DNA from: a virus
Length of the DNA stretch: 64,000 bases
Direction: 5' to 3' (one strand)
IMG/VR virus record: IMGVR_UViG_3300024264_001555
Span: 1-64,000 of that record
Part shown: one piece after another, positions 7,499 to 16,333 of the stretch
Position numbering within the stretch: position 1 is the first letter of the stretch
How the letters are laid out: each line of letters begins with the position of its first letter
Notes under the pieces: generated by a model
The model's database searches: none
Told to the model about the DNA's origin: nothing
Seen by the model: only the letters and a program-made list of their open reading frames with translations
Program-made: the position numbers and the translations under genes

Positions 7499-8104
7499 AT
7501 GGCTATTAAACATGTAGGTCGATTAGTAAGAAATCAACGAAAAGTAATTGTTGCATATAGAGTAGTTCCTGGAGAAGCAGATAATGCACTAATAGTAACA
7601 ACAGAAAACTTAATGGCAGACGAACACGATTCTTTAATTAAATTAGTCGAGTCCGATGCTGGACAAAGTGCTTATGAATTAGCAGAAGCAATGTCTAGAA
7701 CACAACTACCAGACGGTCGTAATATGCTTGCAGGATTTCATACCACAGGAAAGCTATTAAAAGTTGCATCTAGTGAAGTTGAAATGCAACCTGATAATAA
7801 GACAACTATTAATCTTGCGGAACTTAATAAAATTATTGCACAACAAAAGGGAGTTACAGTAGAAGATTTAGCTCTTCAGCCTGAAGGCGGCAGACAGACG
7901 CCTGAGACTCAGACAACACAAAACCCTGCTGATGCATATATAGAGCCTGCAACTGACGATGTGTTAACTGACGAATCATTAGCGGCACAATATCGTTCGC
8001 AAGCAGATGCATTGTTTAAAGAAGCACAATCGCTCCGTAAGCAAGCTGAGGAACTTGTTCCGACTAAAAAGAAAGCTAAAACGAAGTCCGAAGTAAGTGG
8101 GTAA
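7499..8104 (+). CDS. hypothetical protein, possibly virion-associated
   Basis: A 201-residue protein with a compact N-terminal domain (about 1-110, MAIKHVGRLVRNQRKVIVAY at the start), a flexible Gln/Thr/Pro-rich linker, and a C-terminal Lys/Ala/Glu helix probably forming a coiled coil. It sits between small genes and the tail fibre behind a late-type motif. I recall similar proteins among marine T4-like phages without a function. No enzymatic motif is seen. Confidence 0.65.
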   Translation: MAIKHVGRLVRNQRKVIVAYRVVPGEADNALIVTTENLMADEHDSLIKLVESDAGQSAYELAEAMSRTQLPDGRNMLAGFHTTGKLLKVASSEVEMQPDNKTTINLAELNKIIAQQKGVTVEDLALQPEGGRQTPETQTTQNPADAYIEPATDDVLTDESLAAQYRSQADALFKEAQSLRKQAEELVPTKKKAKTKSEVSG

Positions 8105-8417
8105 AAAATCTGATAATCAGTTACCGCCGGAAGTTGTAGAACATTGGCCTGAAATATTCGGCGATCTCGATGTTAAAGTTGTGCCGTTAGAGTATTTAGA
8201 TTCTATACGTGTTTACTTTGAAGACGGAAAAGTTTGGGACATTGACTTAGAAAAGTCAATGGAAAAGAACGGTGCCGACTCTTTAGAAGACACGTTAGAA
8301 GCTTTATTTGAAGAGTACGATGACTACATTATAAATGTTGATTTTAGACTAAACACTGTTAAACTTAAAGAAGATATTACTAAAAGAACAAAATACTTCT
8401 TAAAGAAAAGAAAGTAA
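8097..8417 (+). CDS. hypothetical acidic protein, GTG start
   Basis: A 106-residue protein starting at GTG 8097, overlapping the previous gene by eight bases. It is acidic in the middle and Lys-rich at the end. No motif recognised. Confidence 0.6.
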   Translation: MGKKSDNQLPPEVVEHWPEIFGDLDVKVVPLEYLDSIRVYFEDGKVWDIDLEKSMEKNGADSLEDTLEALFEEYDDYIINVDFRLNTVKLKEDITKRTKYFLKKRK

Positions 8418-8426
8418 TAGATAGAC

Positions 8427-8434
8427 ATAAATAC
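8427..8434 (+). promoter_or_regulatory. late promoter motif of the tail fibre gene
   Basis: CATAAATAC with the core at 8427-8434, followed by AGGAG near 8451, upstream of ATG 8465. It is one of the clearest copies of the repeated late motif. Confidence 0.65.
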
Positions 8435-8464
8435 ATATAACAGTTATTCTAGGAGTTTTCATAC

Positions 8465-9871
8465 ATGGCTTTACGATTAAGACGTGGTACAGATGCAGAA
8501 AGACAAATAATAACTCCGCTTCAGGGCGAGTTAGTATATGCTACCGATACCAAAAAATTATACGTTGGAGATGGTTCTACAGCAGGAGGGGTCTTAGTAG
8601 GACCTACAGCAGCAGATCAATTTACTGAACTAGTAGGAGATACTACTCCGCAACTAGGTGGAGACTTAGATCTCAATAATAATAATATTACAGGCATCGG
8701 CAATATTAATATTGACGGCACAATAAATGCAACTGGAAATATTGGCTTAGGCGACGATGCATCAGACATTATTAATGTTAACGGTGTAATTAATTCGTCT
8801 CTTAAACCTGCTATCGACGGCGGTTATGACTTAGGTACAGGGTTACGTAGATGGAATACATTACACGCAGAAGGTGCAGAAATAACTGGACAACTATCTG
8901 CAGACAGTATTGCAGTTACTAATATTATCGGAAGTGATAGTACTGTAATTTATAATAACTTATCCAATGTGCTGACTGTAGGAACTGTTAATGCTACTGA
9001 TATAACTGGTGCTTTAACTGGCAATGTAACCGGTAATGTAACCGGCAACATTACATCTTTAGGTGTATCAAATCTTGGTACTGCTACAATCGGAACTGTA
9101 ACGATTACAGGTGGTTCAATAGACGGTGTCGCAATTGGCCAGGACAATCTCATTCCAAGACAAGATATTAGTGCTAACAGAATTGAATCATTTACTGGAT
9201 TTGTTGGTAACATAGAAGGCGACTTACTCGGAAATGTTAGAGGCCAAGTTACTGGCGATCTTACTGGTAGTGTGTTTAGTGATGACAGTAGTGTAATAAT
9301 TGACGGTATTAATCAAAATGTTACTGCTAATTTGGCAAGAATAAATGAAATAACTTCTAGAGATGGTACTGGATTTAGTGATAATACTACTAGACTTGCT
9401 TTTAATGACACAGAACAAGAACGCATCACGTTTGAAGGCATAACAGATGGTACTTTTAATCGTCTTTCTGTTGTTCCTTTTAGAGCATATAAGGGAACTG
9501 ATTTAGATAATAAAGCAGATACAACTGCTGGCGATGTTCTAGGCGGCTTTGCTATTGACGGTTATAGAACTACTGGATATGTTAATGCTGTTAACGCATT
9601 GGCAGCATGGAAATCAGATGCTGATTTTAACGAAGGCTTTCCAGGCGCTTCACTAACATATTTTGTAGGTAGCAATAACAGTACATTTCCAACACAGTTT
9701 ATAATGGACGGCGGGCTAGGAACTTTTACTGCTCCGGTGCTAAAATCAGGTTCTTACGCTACAGGAGATATTCCAACCGGTGCCGATGTAGGTCCAGGTT
9801 CGATTGTGTTTGATAGCACTACAAACGAATTTAAAGGGTGGAACGGAACAAGCTGGGTAGTACTAGGCTAA
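8465..9871 (+). CDS. tail fibre protein with Mtd-like N-terminal domain
   Basis: A 468-residue fibre. Residues 1-45 (MALRLRRGTDAERQ, GELVYATDTKKLYVGDG) are the short attachment domain shared by Mtd-like and many cyanophage-type tail fibres. The body is Asn-, Gly- and Thr-rich with beta-repeat character, including NVTGNVTGNITS repeats near 187-198 and LDLNNNNITGIGNINIDG-type beta-helix turns. The C-terminus ends in a small wall-binding-like module (FKGWNGTSWVVL). It is expected to be a host-recognition fibre or its connector. It precedes the accessory enzyme region on the same strand. Confidence 0.85.
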   Translation: MALRLRRGTDAERQIITPLQGELVYATDTKKLYVGDGSTAGGVLVGPTAADQFTELVGDTTPQLGGDLDLNNNNITGIGNINIDGTINATGNIGLGDDASDIINVNGVINSSLKPAIDGGYDLGTGLRRWNTLHAEGAEITGQLSADSIAVTNIIGSDSTVIYNNLSNVLTVGTVNATDITGALTGNVTGNVTGNITSLGVSNLGTATIGTVTITGGSIDGVAIGQDNLIPRQDISANRIESFTGFVGNIEGDLLGNVRGQVTGDLTGSVFSDDSSVIIDGINQNVTANLARINEITSRDGTGFSDNTTRLAFNDTEQERITFEGITDGTFNRLSVVPFRAYKGTDLDNKADTTAGDVLGGFAIDGYRTTGYVNAVNALAAWKSDADFNEGFPGASLTYFVGSNNSTFPTQFIMDGGLGTFTAPVLKSGSYATGDIPTGADVGPGSIVFDSTTNEFKGWNGTSWVVLG

Positions 9872-9874
9872 TAG

Positions 9875-10417
9875 ATGCTTAGGATACTGTGTACCGGCAA
9901 TCCTAATGATAACGGTATAGCAAAAGAATTTAAAGAAGTTTATCCAAACACAAAGTTTATTTCTAGATCTTCAGGTTATGATTTATTATCACCTGAAGGC
10001 TTAGAAAAATTTTCTTCCATTATTCACACGTTTGATGTGTTTATAAATCATTCACAGTTAATACCAGACGGACAACTTACACTACTAAAGATTGCTGCAA
10101 ACAAACTTAGTAAGGGAAAAATTTTTAATATCGGAAGTATATTAGAATTTGACCAATGGAGTTGGATTGATCCGCCGGCGGCCAAGATTAAAAAAGAACT
10201 TAAAGATTTAAGTTTACTATTAAATTCAGAAACTTTAAAAACTACACACATAACTGTGGGAGGTTTAAAAAGTACAAATAAAGATTATATGCGCTTAGAC
10301 CCTGTAGATGTAGTAACTACTATTAAGTGGCTTATAGAAAGTAAAGTTGAAATTCCGTATCTATACATAGATAATACTTCAGAAGAATTAAAAAAGTATT
10401 GGCTTGCTAAAAAATAA
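9875..10417 (+). CDS. SDR-like / Rossmann-fold protein next to the tail fibre
   Basis: A 180-residue protein. It starts MLRILCTGNPNDNGIAKEF, which looks like a degenerate NAD-binding glycine loop of short-chain dehydrogenases, followed by FDVFINHSQL and FNIGSI where SDRs have the NNAG and catalytic Ser strands. A full Tyr-x3-Lys pair is not evident and the protein is shorter than usual SDRs (about 240-260), so activity is doubtful. It starts three bases after the fibre gene, so the two are co-transcribed and it may act in fibre assembly or modification. Confidence 0.5.
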   Translation: MLRILCTGNPNDNGIAKEFKEVYPNTKFISRSSGYDLLSPEGLEKFSSIIHTFDVFINHSQLIPDGQLTLLKIAANKLSKGKIFNIGSILEFDQWSWIDPPAAKIKKELKDLSLLLNSETLKTTHITVGGLKSTNKDYMRLDPVDVVTTIKWLIESKVEIPYLYIDNTSEELKKYWLAKK

Positions 10418-10423
10418 TGTATA

Positions 10424-10756
10424 TTAATGCTCGTATACTGAATACAAGTCTTTCGTAACTTTTACATCATAAGCGTTTATAGAATGTGCTATCCTACTTA
10501 TATTATGATATCTGCGCATACGTTGTCTTTCGTACACTAAGACTTCGTCAGTAAGCCATTCGTTAAAAGACTCTTCGCAATCAAAAACAATAGTATGTTC
10601 CTTTTTATACATATCTTCTGATATTATAATCGATTGCTCTAAAATTTTTCCTGTGTCAACATATTCTTCTTGGATGTAATCAAAAATATCTTCGTCACTG
10701 TGCCACCAACGTTGATCAGTAGAGTTCCGTTGAAATTTAACTTTTACTTCAAACAA
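10424..10756 (-). CDS. hypothetical protein
   Basis: About 110-118 residues. No ATG is available: the open frame begins at TTG 10780, but a TTG at 10756 has AAGGAAC and GAGG just upstream and a smaller overlap with the preceding gene, so I prefer it. The product is charged, rich in Tyr, Glu and Arg, and not recognised. It is the last gene of a leftward pair and converges on the SDR-like gene. Confidence 0.5.
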   Translation of the reverse strand: MFEVKVKFQRNSTDQRWWHSDEDIFDYIQEEYVDTGKILEQSIIISEDMYKKEHTIVFDCEESFNEWLTDEVLVYERQRMRRYHNISRIAHSINAYDVKVTKDLYSVYEH

Positions 10757-11672
10757 CCTCAAGTTCCTTAACTTGTACAAATTCTTTAGTTACAAGTATG
10801 CAACTAGGTTGAATGTCGTCGTTATATATGTTTTCTTCTGCTACCCAGTTATATGGCTTATTAGGATCTAATGCTTTGCCTATACACATGAAAGATCTAG
10901 GTACAACTGTATCGACTGTGTATGCATCGTAGTCGAGAAATAAATGTTCTTGTACTCTTTTTACTCTTGGATCAGGATAATTAAATGTATTGCTGTATGC
11001 AAATTGGTAACCTGCACTAATTGCTGTAAGAGCAATATCAGCATATAATCTACCCATATGTAAATAATGTATTAAATCGTATTCTTTTGGAGGAACACTT
11101 AGTATTAGTGGAGCTTTCATTTGTGGTGCACCGTCGCACATATCGCCCGAAGACTCCCAATATACTGCTAACGCTCTTAATTTTTTAACAACAGCAGGAT
11201 CGTCTACAAGTATTTTATGTCCGTTATAAGAACTAAGGAATGTATCAATCTTGTTTTCAAGAACATCTAGTGTATTAGCATCAACTTTTTGATCCATGTC
11301 AAAGCTTCGATGTGCATGTTTGTGTGTTGCATATACGCTTAGATCGTCATTTGAATCTATATTAGCACTATTAATTACTAACTCAACAACTGAATCTCCG
11401 TCGACACTGTACTCGATTCCTTTGCTTTTTAAGAAAAATTCTATTTGACCTATAGCAATACCAATATGTTCTGCCTTTTCAAATGCATGAAATCTTTCAG
11501 GCATAAATTCTTCATCTTCTCTTCTAGGATCAATAAAAAGATATTTGTTAGTTGGTGTAAATGTTAATTTTATATTATCAGCTGAAGGTTGAATATTACA
11601 ATGATAATAAGTTCTGCCGCATCTGCATGGTGCAAGATAAATTAGTTTTTTAATAGTGTCTAAAAGTTTCAT
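10749..11672 (-). CDS. nitroreductase-like protein (tentative)
   Basis: A 307-residue protein. The C-terminal half (HYLHMGRLYADIALTAISAG at about 204-223) resembles the helix where FMN-dependent nitroreductases have their Gly/Ala-rich xxNLxLAAxxxGL motif. The N-terminus has a CRCGRTYYHC cluster (C17, C19, C25) that could bind a metal. FMN-binding Arg/Ser residues cannot be placed with confidence, so the assignment is weak. A late-type motif lies just upstream, inside the end of the desaturase gene. Confidence 0.4.
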   Translation of the reverse strand: MKLLDTIKKLIYLAPCRCGRTYYHCNIQPSADNIKLTFTPTNKYLFIDPRREDEEFMPERFHAFEKAEHIGIAIGQIEFFLKSKGIEYSVDGDSVVELVINSANIDSNDDLSVYATHKHAHRSFDMDQKVDANTLDVLENKIDTFLSSYNGHKILVDDPAVVKKLRALAVYWESSGDMCDGAPQMKAPLILSVPPKEYDLIHYLHMGRLYADIALTAISAGYQFAYSNTFNYPDPRVKRVQEHLFLDYDAYTVDTVVPRSFMCIGKALDPNKPYNWVAEENIYNDDIQPSCILVTKEFVQVKELEVV

Positions 11673-11695
11673 ATGAGTACTCCAAATTTTATATT

Positions 11696-11703
11696 GTATT
11701 TAT
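11696..11703 (-). promoter_or_regulatory. late promoter motif on the minus strand
   Basis: Read on the minus strand this is CATAAATAC with core ATAAATAC at 11703-11696, 24 bases before the start at 11672. It overlaps the last bases of the upstream desaturase gene. Confidence 0.5.
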
Positions 11704-12566
11704 GCGTTTGAAGGTTGTCGGTCTTCCATTAAAAATTTAAGGATATATGCTATTGGTGCGCTAGTGTCAACTTCCCACCATTTAAAACCTAAATTTATTG
11801 CTTTAGGCGAACTGTGATGATTATTTTGTAGTAAGCCACTGAACACTCCTAAGAACAAATAATGTAATATTAAATTGTTGTTAGAATCGTCATTGGTATC
11901 TTTTAAGCGGTAAGTTAAAGGAAAGTCTTTTAAATGTGCTATTCCAGCTGCCATCATTCCTAACATCATAATAAATCTTCCTAAAAATATTACGTTAAAT
12001 AATATTATAGGTGCAACTAAAATAAGAACTGCTATAGTGCATGTACTAATTATTAAAGAATACTTTTCGCAAAATCTTGTAAAAGGATCATCGATAATAT
12101 TAGAGCACTGTCTGTATCCGTTATCAATAACTTTTTCTGGCTTAGGTATTTGGAAGTCACATAAAAATTCTAAAGGTAATGTACTTGCAGAACCGTACCA
12201 GAATTCTTTCCAGTTTACATTATCTGCTTTCCCTTGATCAGAATACATATGATGTGCAGGGTGCCACATACAGAGATATCTTACAGGCCCGTGTGACTGA
12301 TTTACACTATTCAACCATGTTAAAGTTTTATATGTCCAAGATTTAGTGTTTATTTTAAAAACATTATGAGCACATATTCTATGTGCAAAAGTTTCTTCTA
12401 CAGTTATTGCATAAACTAACGCAATAATTAACCAATACCATTGGTTAGAAAAATCTAAAAGTATGCTATAAAAAACGAATGCTCCAGCACCTATCATACC
12501 GAATACAAGTAAAAGTCTATATGCAATTTGATATTTGTTACGTTGATAAATTTCAAGATTGTCCAT
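11700..12566 (-). CDS. membrane fatty acid desaturase (acyl desaturase family)
   Basis: A 288-residue integral membrane di-iron protein of the delta-9 acyl desaturase type. The three histidine boxes are visible: HRICAH (62-67), HPAHH (102-106) and NNHH (248-251). Two hydrophobic hairpins, about 15-55 and 170-210, supply the membrane segments. It would introduce a double bond into acyl chains of host membrane lipids, using electrons from a host ferredoxin or cytochrome partner. The length and spacing match bacterial enzymes. It is divergent from the TauD-like gene and rare in phage genomes. Confidence 0.88.
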   Translation of the reverse strand: MDNLEIYQRNKYQIAYRLLLVFGMIGAGAFVFYSILLDFSNQWYWLIIALVYAITVEETFAHRICAHNVFKINTKSWTYKTLTWLNSVNQSHGPVRYLCMWHPAHHMYSDQGKADNVNWKEFWYGSASTLPLEFLCDFQIPKPEKVIDNGYRQCSNIIDDPFTRFCEKYSLIISTCTIAVLILVAPIILFNVIFLGRFIMMLGMMAAGIAHLKDFPLTYRLKDTNDDSNNNLILHYLFLGVFSGLLQNNHHSSPKAINLGFKWWEVDTSAPIAYILKFLMEDRQPSNA

Positions 12567-12582
12567 ACAAATATTTACCTTA

Positions 12583-12590
12583 ATAAATAT
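12583..12590 (+). promoter_or_regulatory. late promoter motif upstream of the TauD-like gene
   Basis: AATAAATAT with core ATAAATAT (12583-12590), about 30 bases before ATG 12621. The gap between the divergent desaturase and TauD-like genes is only about 50 bases, so regulatory sites for both must overlap here. Confidence 0.5.
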
Positions 12591-12620
12591 ATAGAATGAC
12601 TTATAATGAATGGAGATAAA

Positions 12621-13700
12621 ATGAAAATATCAAAAATTCCAGGCCTTGGAAACTACGGAGTGTTCATTGACGGCGTTAATTTTGAGAATTTAACAGATGA
12701 AGAATGGCTCGAAATTGGAAAAATTCATATGCAAAATCTTGTTACTATCATTAGAGATTGTAACTTAAAGTGGGAAGATCAGTCCGACTGGTGTACTAAG
12801 TGGGGCGACACACGTTATAACATTCGCTATAACATCCTTAAAAAATATCCAGGTAAAACATTTAGTCAAGTTATTAGAATGGCTTTTGCTAATGATTCGT
12901 CAGTTGACGATATTGATAAAGTACGTTTAACTAATATTGCACGTATGCAAGAAACAAGCGTTGACGGGAAAAATGTAATGCGGGTTACTGGTAAGCGTGA
13001 CGAAAACGGAAATCCTTTAGGCATGTTTGCAGAAGGCGAGCTGCTTTGGCATTCAAACGAAAGTGGTACACTTACCTTTACTCCTGGTGTTGCGTTACTT
13101 GCAAGCGAAAATACTGTAGGCAGTTCTACTGGGTTCTTAACTACTACTGACTATTATGAAAATGTTTCTGAAAGTTTTAGAAGCGAACTAGACGAAATGA
13201 TTCTTATGCATAGATTTACACCGGGGAAAATTAATCCTGGACTACGGATGGAACAAGACGAAGTTATGCATGCTAATATGTGTCCAGAAGACGATGTTGA
13301 AATACCGATGGTTATTCAAAGTCCCGGTGGCATTAAAGGATTACATTATTCAATTAATACTGTGCATAGAATTAAAGGACTGAGCAAAGAAGATAGCAAT
13401 AAAGTATTTGACGAAATTAATAAAGGTCTGTTTGTAGAGAAATATCAATACGATCACTGGTATAAAAACGACGGTGACTTTTTACTGTTTGATAACTCTA
13501 TTACACTACACAGACGACTAGGCGACATTAAAGATCGTCTATGTCATCGAGTACAACATGACTATTCAACGTTACAGGACTGCGCATATCAACCTTATTT
13601 TCAAAAAGAATATGCACAAAAATATGTTGAAGAAATTACAGATTTTGTTCGAACTGCTGAGATTAACAACTTTAAGTTACCAGATGCAACATTTATATAA
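12621..13700 (+). CDS. TauD/TfdA-family 2-oxoglutarate dioxygenase-like protein with altered metal triad
   Basis: A 359-residue protein (start ATG 12621, GGAGATAAA immediately upstream; an ATG at 12606 is in frame but lacks a binding site). TauD-type layout: the first metal motif is in LLWHSNES (H144), and the distal His is in LFDNSITLHRR (H297) with R310 nearby as 2OG-binding candidate. The family has His-x-Asp/Glu; here position 146 is Asn and E147 is one residue too far. It may be a variant oxygenase, a halogenase-like enzyme or inactive. It overlaps the next oxygenase gene by 17 bases. Confidence 0.75.
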   Translation: MKISKIPGLGNYGVFIDGVNFENLTDEEWLEIGKIHMQNLVTIIRDCNLKWEDQSDWCTKWGDTRYNIRYNILKKYPGKTFSQVIRMAFANDSSVDDIDKVRLTNIARMQETSVDGKNVMRVTGKRDENGNPLGMFAEGELLWHSNESGTLTFTPGVALLASENTVGSSTGFLTTTDYYENVSESFRSELDEMILMHRFTPGKINPGLRMEQDEVMHANMCPEDDVEIPMVIQSPGGIKGLHYSINTVHRIKGLSKEDSNKVFDEINKGLFVEKYQYDHWYKNDGDFLLFDNSITLHRRLGDIKDRLCHRVQHDYSTLQDCAYQPYFQKEYAQKYVEEITDFVRTAEINNFKLPDATFI

Positions 13701-14340
13701 AGATTATTATTTTTCAGAAGCAAAATATTTGAAACTAGATATACCTGTTCCGTACGAGAAAATGCATAAAGAAGCTGTTGCTCTTAAGAATAGGTTTACT
13801 AGCCATAGAGATGACGAAACTCATGCAGGTTGGAAAAGTTTAGCACTGTACGGATTATCAGAAGACCGTCACGAAAGTTGGCAAGATTACGGTTATACTA
13901 ATGCTGTCGAAGCCGCAAAAGATTTTGTTTGGACAAAGGCGGCTACAGAATGTCCGACAATTATTAATTGGCTACAGAATAAATTTCCTAGTAATAGATT
14001 TGGCAGAGTAAGACTTATGCTTGTCGAAGCTGGTGGGTTCATTGGATTACACAGCGATACTAATTACAAAATATTAGAAAATATTAATATACCGTTAAAT
14101 AATCCAAAGGAATGTTTATGGCATTGGGGAGATGGGCAAACTTTTTATATGGAGCCTGGTGGAGTCTATGCAATGAACATTAGTTACGAACATGCTGTAT
14201 ATAATCATAGCGACGAAGATAGATATCATTTAATTGTTGCTAGACACGACAGTACTAATGAATGGAAAGAAGCTATTAACACTGCTGCATTATTAACAGG
14301 AACCACAGGACATTACGAAACTCACGAAATAAGAGTTTAG
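13684..14340 (+). CDS. aspartyl/asparaginyl beta-hydroxylase-like 2OG oxygenase
   Basis: I start this at ATG 13684 (218 residues); the longer open frame lies inside the previous gene. It has the AspH-type order: basic strand FGRVRLM, H123-S-D125 metal motif, IPLNNP, a Trp-rich strand (CLWHWGDG), PGGVYAMN, then H170 in YEHAVYNHSDEDRYH with R180 for 2-oxoglutarate. Family members hydroxylate the beta carbon of Asp or Asn in peptides, or related small molecules. The adjacent Asn-rich tail fibre is a tempting but untested substrate. Confidence 0.8.
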   Translation: MQHLYKDYYFSEAKYLKLDIPVPYEKMHKEAVALKNRFTSHRDDETHAGWKSLALYGLSEDRHESWQDYGYTNAVEAAKDFVWTKAATECPTIINWLQNKFPSNRFGRVRLMLVEAGGFIGLHSDTNYKILENINIPLNNPKECLWHWGDGQTFYMEPGGVYAMNISYEHAVYNHSDEDRYHLIVARHDSTNEWKEAINTAALLTGTTGHYETHEIRV

Positions 14341-14353
14341 ACAAGAGGTCTAA
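14337..14353. terminator. possible weak bidirectional terminator hairpin
   Basis: TTAGAC, a five-base loop and GTCTAA form a perfect six-base stem across the four-base overlap of two convergent genes. There is no long T tract, so termination activity is uncertain. Confidence 0.3.
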
Positions 14354-15779
14354 GAACACGCCATTCGTCTGTAGTTGAATGCCAAGTTGGCTGCAATAGA
14401 TCATTAATGTTAGACAAACTAAACGACTTAACAGGACCGCTCATAATACGTTTCGAATCATCAAACCCGTCAGTTGCTCGCGATGTCATGTGTAAATGTA
14501 TATCTGGATTAAACTGTTGAAGATTTTTAATTAATCTATTTTCGCAACCTACCCGATATTTAAAACTTTGTGTAGGTGTATATGGACTATGTGTGAATAC
14601 ATCACTTATATTTATAAACGTCTTTTTAGAATTATCGAGCCAGTTTAAATCATACTTTGCCATATAATCTATTAGAATATAATCAAACTCTAAGTTTTTA
14701 ACTTTGTTCCAAAGTTTTAACCAATTTGGGTATTGTTCTTTAAACTTATTCCACTCTTGCTCTGTGTAATCAATATATTGGTCAATGTTTTTATCAAACC
14801 CTGCAGGAAGTCTAGGAAGATTATTTTTATAAAATAAATGATAATCATTTCCGTCCCATTCTTCGACTAACTTTTTCATAAAGTCTAATGTATTATTGTT
14901 TATATCAGTAAAAATAACTTTAGTATTTTCTGTTATTCCTAAATTGCATAAATTAGTAACCCAGTATACTCCTATACCTACTGTAACATATTGCTCAACA
15001 GGTCCTTCGAAATTAAAATTTGTTTTATGCTGATCACTATTCCAACTGGCAAAGAAGTTGTTTACAAATAAGTGATCATAATAAACTTGCTGTAGTTGAT
15101 TTACAAATACATGATCCCATTCATAATAGAAATATTGCTTATTATTTCTAATGTTGTTACCTATATCAATAAATTTTTTATCATATTCTAAGCCTTTACT
15201 TATAATATTATAACCATGTAATTTTACTTTATATTCTTTTTCAACTGATCCAGGTTTTATCCACACAGGAACTTCGTGATCATCAAACAAGTATTCCTTA
15301 CTTCGAATAGGCTCAATTTGTTTATGGGTTTCGTCTAGAGATTGCTGTCCTACAGACGGACATCCGATATCTCTATAATCTTTTAAATTTATAAGATATA
15401 GCTGATGATGTAACTCATAATAACTATTTGCAAAAAACCCTGATTCGGAACCTCTATGTAACACATGTCCTGCTACAAAAAAATCTTCTTTACATTTTTC
15501 TTCAATAGCATTAAAAATTCTATCACTTAATCCAAAATAAAGACCTGTAGATACAACAACTGCGTGAGAATAAAAATCATTTTTAGATACTGTACGCAAC
15601 AAATCGTCTTCGTCTGTACTAATATAGATATCAAAATCAAACAAAGCAAATCTATGTATCATATAATCAGAAATATTTTTTGATATTGATACTCCCCATG
15701 TAGATGGTAATTCGTTGTGCCTGTCTACAATACAACATGCAATTTTCTTGTTATGAGATGTTTTGAATTTTAATGCCAT
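14337..15779 (-). CDS. unknown 480-aa protein with a Rossmann/methyltransferase-like segment
   Basis: The N-terminal third (about 1-150) has strand-helix alternation and an acidic STDEDD near 54-59, as in nucleotide-sugar enzymes. Near 272-310 the pattern VTVGIGVYWVTN followed by VIFTDINN looks like motif I and the acidic end of strand 2 of a SAM-dependent methyltransferase. No catalytic motif is certain. It lies downstream of a GNAT-like and a kinase-like gene on the minus strand, overlapping by ten bases, so it shares their transcript. Confidence 0.6.
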   Translation of the reverse strand: MALKFKTSHNKKIACCIVDRHNELPSTWGVSISKNISDYMIHRFALFDFDIYISTDEDDLLRTVSKNDFYSHAVVVSTGLYFGLSDRIFNAIEEKCKEDFFVAGHVLHRGSESGFFANSYYELHHQLYLINLKDYRDIGCPSVGQQSLDETHKQIEPIRSKEYLFDDHEVPVWIKPGSVEKEYKVKLHGYNIISKGLEYDKKFIDIGNNIRNNKQYFYYEWDHVFVNQLQQVYYDHLFVNNFFASWNSDQHKTNFNFEGPVEQYVTVGIGVYWVTNLCNLGITENTKVIFTDINNNTLDFMKKLVEEWDGNDYHLFYKNNLPRLPAGFDKNIDQYIDYTEQEWNKFKEQYPNWLKLWNKVKNLEFDYILIDYMAKYDLNWLDNSKKTFINISDVFTHSPYTPTQSFKYRVGCENRLIKNLQQFNPDIHLHMTSRATDGFDDSKRIMSGPVKSFSLSNINDLLQPTWHSTTDEWRVLRPLV

Positions 15780-16333
15780 TTAGGGTACCTTTTTAAATTT
15801 TCTAAAAACACAGTTGGATTAAATTTCCAAACTTGCTGTGTACACCCTCTGTATTCTATAGTAGAATACTTTTCCCACTCACCCTGTTTTTCAAGTAGTG
15901 GAAAGTAGATATTATGTACTTTCCTTTGACTGCCGCCGTCTAATTGATTACTTGTAGCATACATTTTACTATCAATGCCGCACCACTCAATCATTTTTGG
16001 AACATAAAACTGACAAGTAGTATTTTGGTGCTGTTGAATATACCAACGTCCTGTACCTAGCCCTTTGCCGTTGTTTGGAATTACACCATCAAGCACACAA
16101 GTGCGTGTTAGTATTCTATAAGCATTAGGTCCCATTTCTGGAAAAGTGTGTGCTGCTACACTACCGATTGCACGATTGTCTTTATATAATATCCATACTT
16201 GAGATTTTTCTTCGTTGCGAAAACAATCAACCATTGCTTGCTGACTGGCGTTGTTTAAATGGCCTCGTTTTTGTGCTTCTTTATAAAACTCTTGTAAGTC
16301 AAGCGTTTTATCGAACGGTACTAATTTATACAT
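15770..16333 (-). CDS. GNAT-like N-acetyltransferase (probable)
   Basis: A 187-residue protein. A strand VWILYKDNRAIGSVAAHTF fits strands 2-3 of the GNAT fold, and the NNGKGLGTGRW segment resembles the acetyl-CoA pyrophosphate loop (Q/RxxGxG/A). GNAT enzymes acetylate amines on sugars, peptides or proteins. It overlaps its neighbours by 10 and 13 bases in a three-gene leftward unit (kinase-like, GNAT, unknown). Confidence 0.55.
   Translation of the reverse strand: MYKLVPFDKTLDLQEFYKEAQKRGHLNNASQQAMVDCFRNEEKSQVWILYKDNRAIGSVAAHTFPEMGPNAYRILTRTCVLDGVIPNNGKGLGTGRWYIQQHQNTTCQFYVPKMIEWCGIDSKMYATSNQLDGGSQRKVHNIYFPLLEKQGEWEKYSTIEYRGCTQQVWKFNPTVFLENLKRYPKWH

Noticed and set aside
7228-8434. CRISPR-like or direct DNA repeats around the small genes and fibre
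   Set aside because: The only short repeats are coding ones (GTAACCGG-like turns at about 9030-9050) with no regular spacers.
8465-9871. Diversity-generating retroelement because of the Mtd-like fibre domain
   Set aside because: No reverse transcriptase gene and no adenine-specific template/variable repeat pair is seen in the window. The N-terminal domain alone is common in ordinary fibres.
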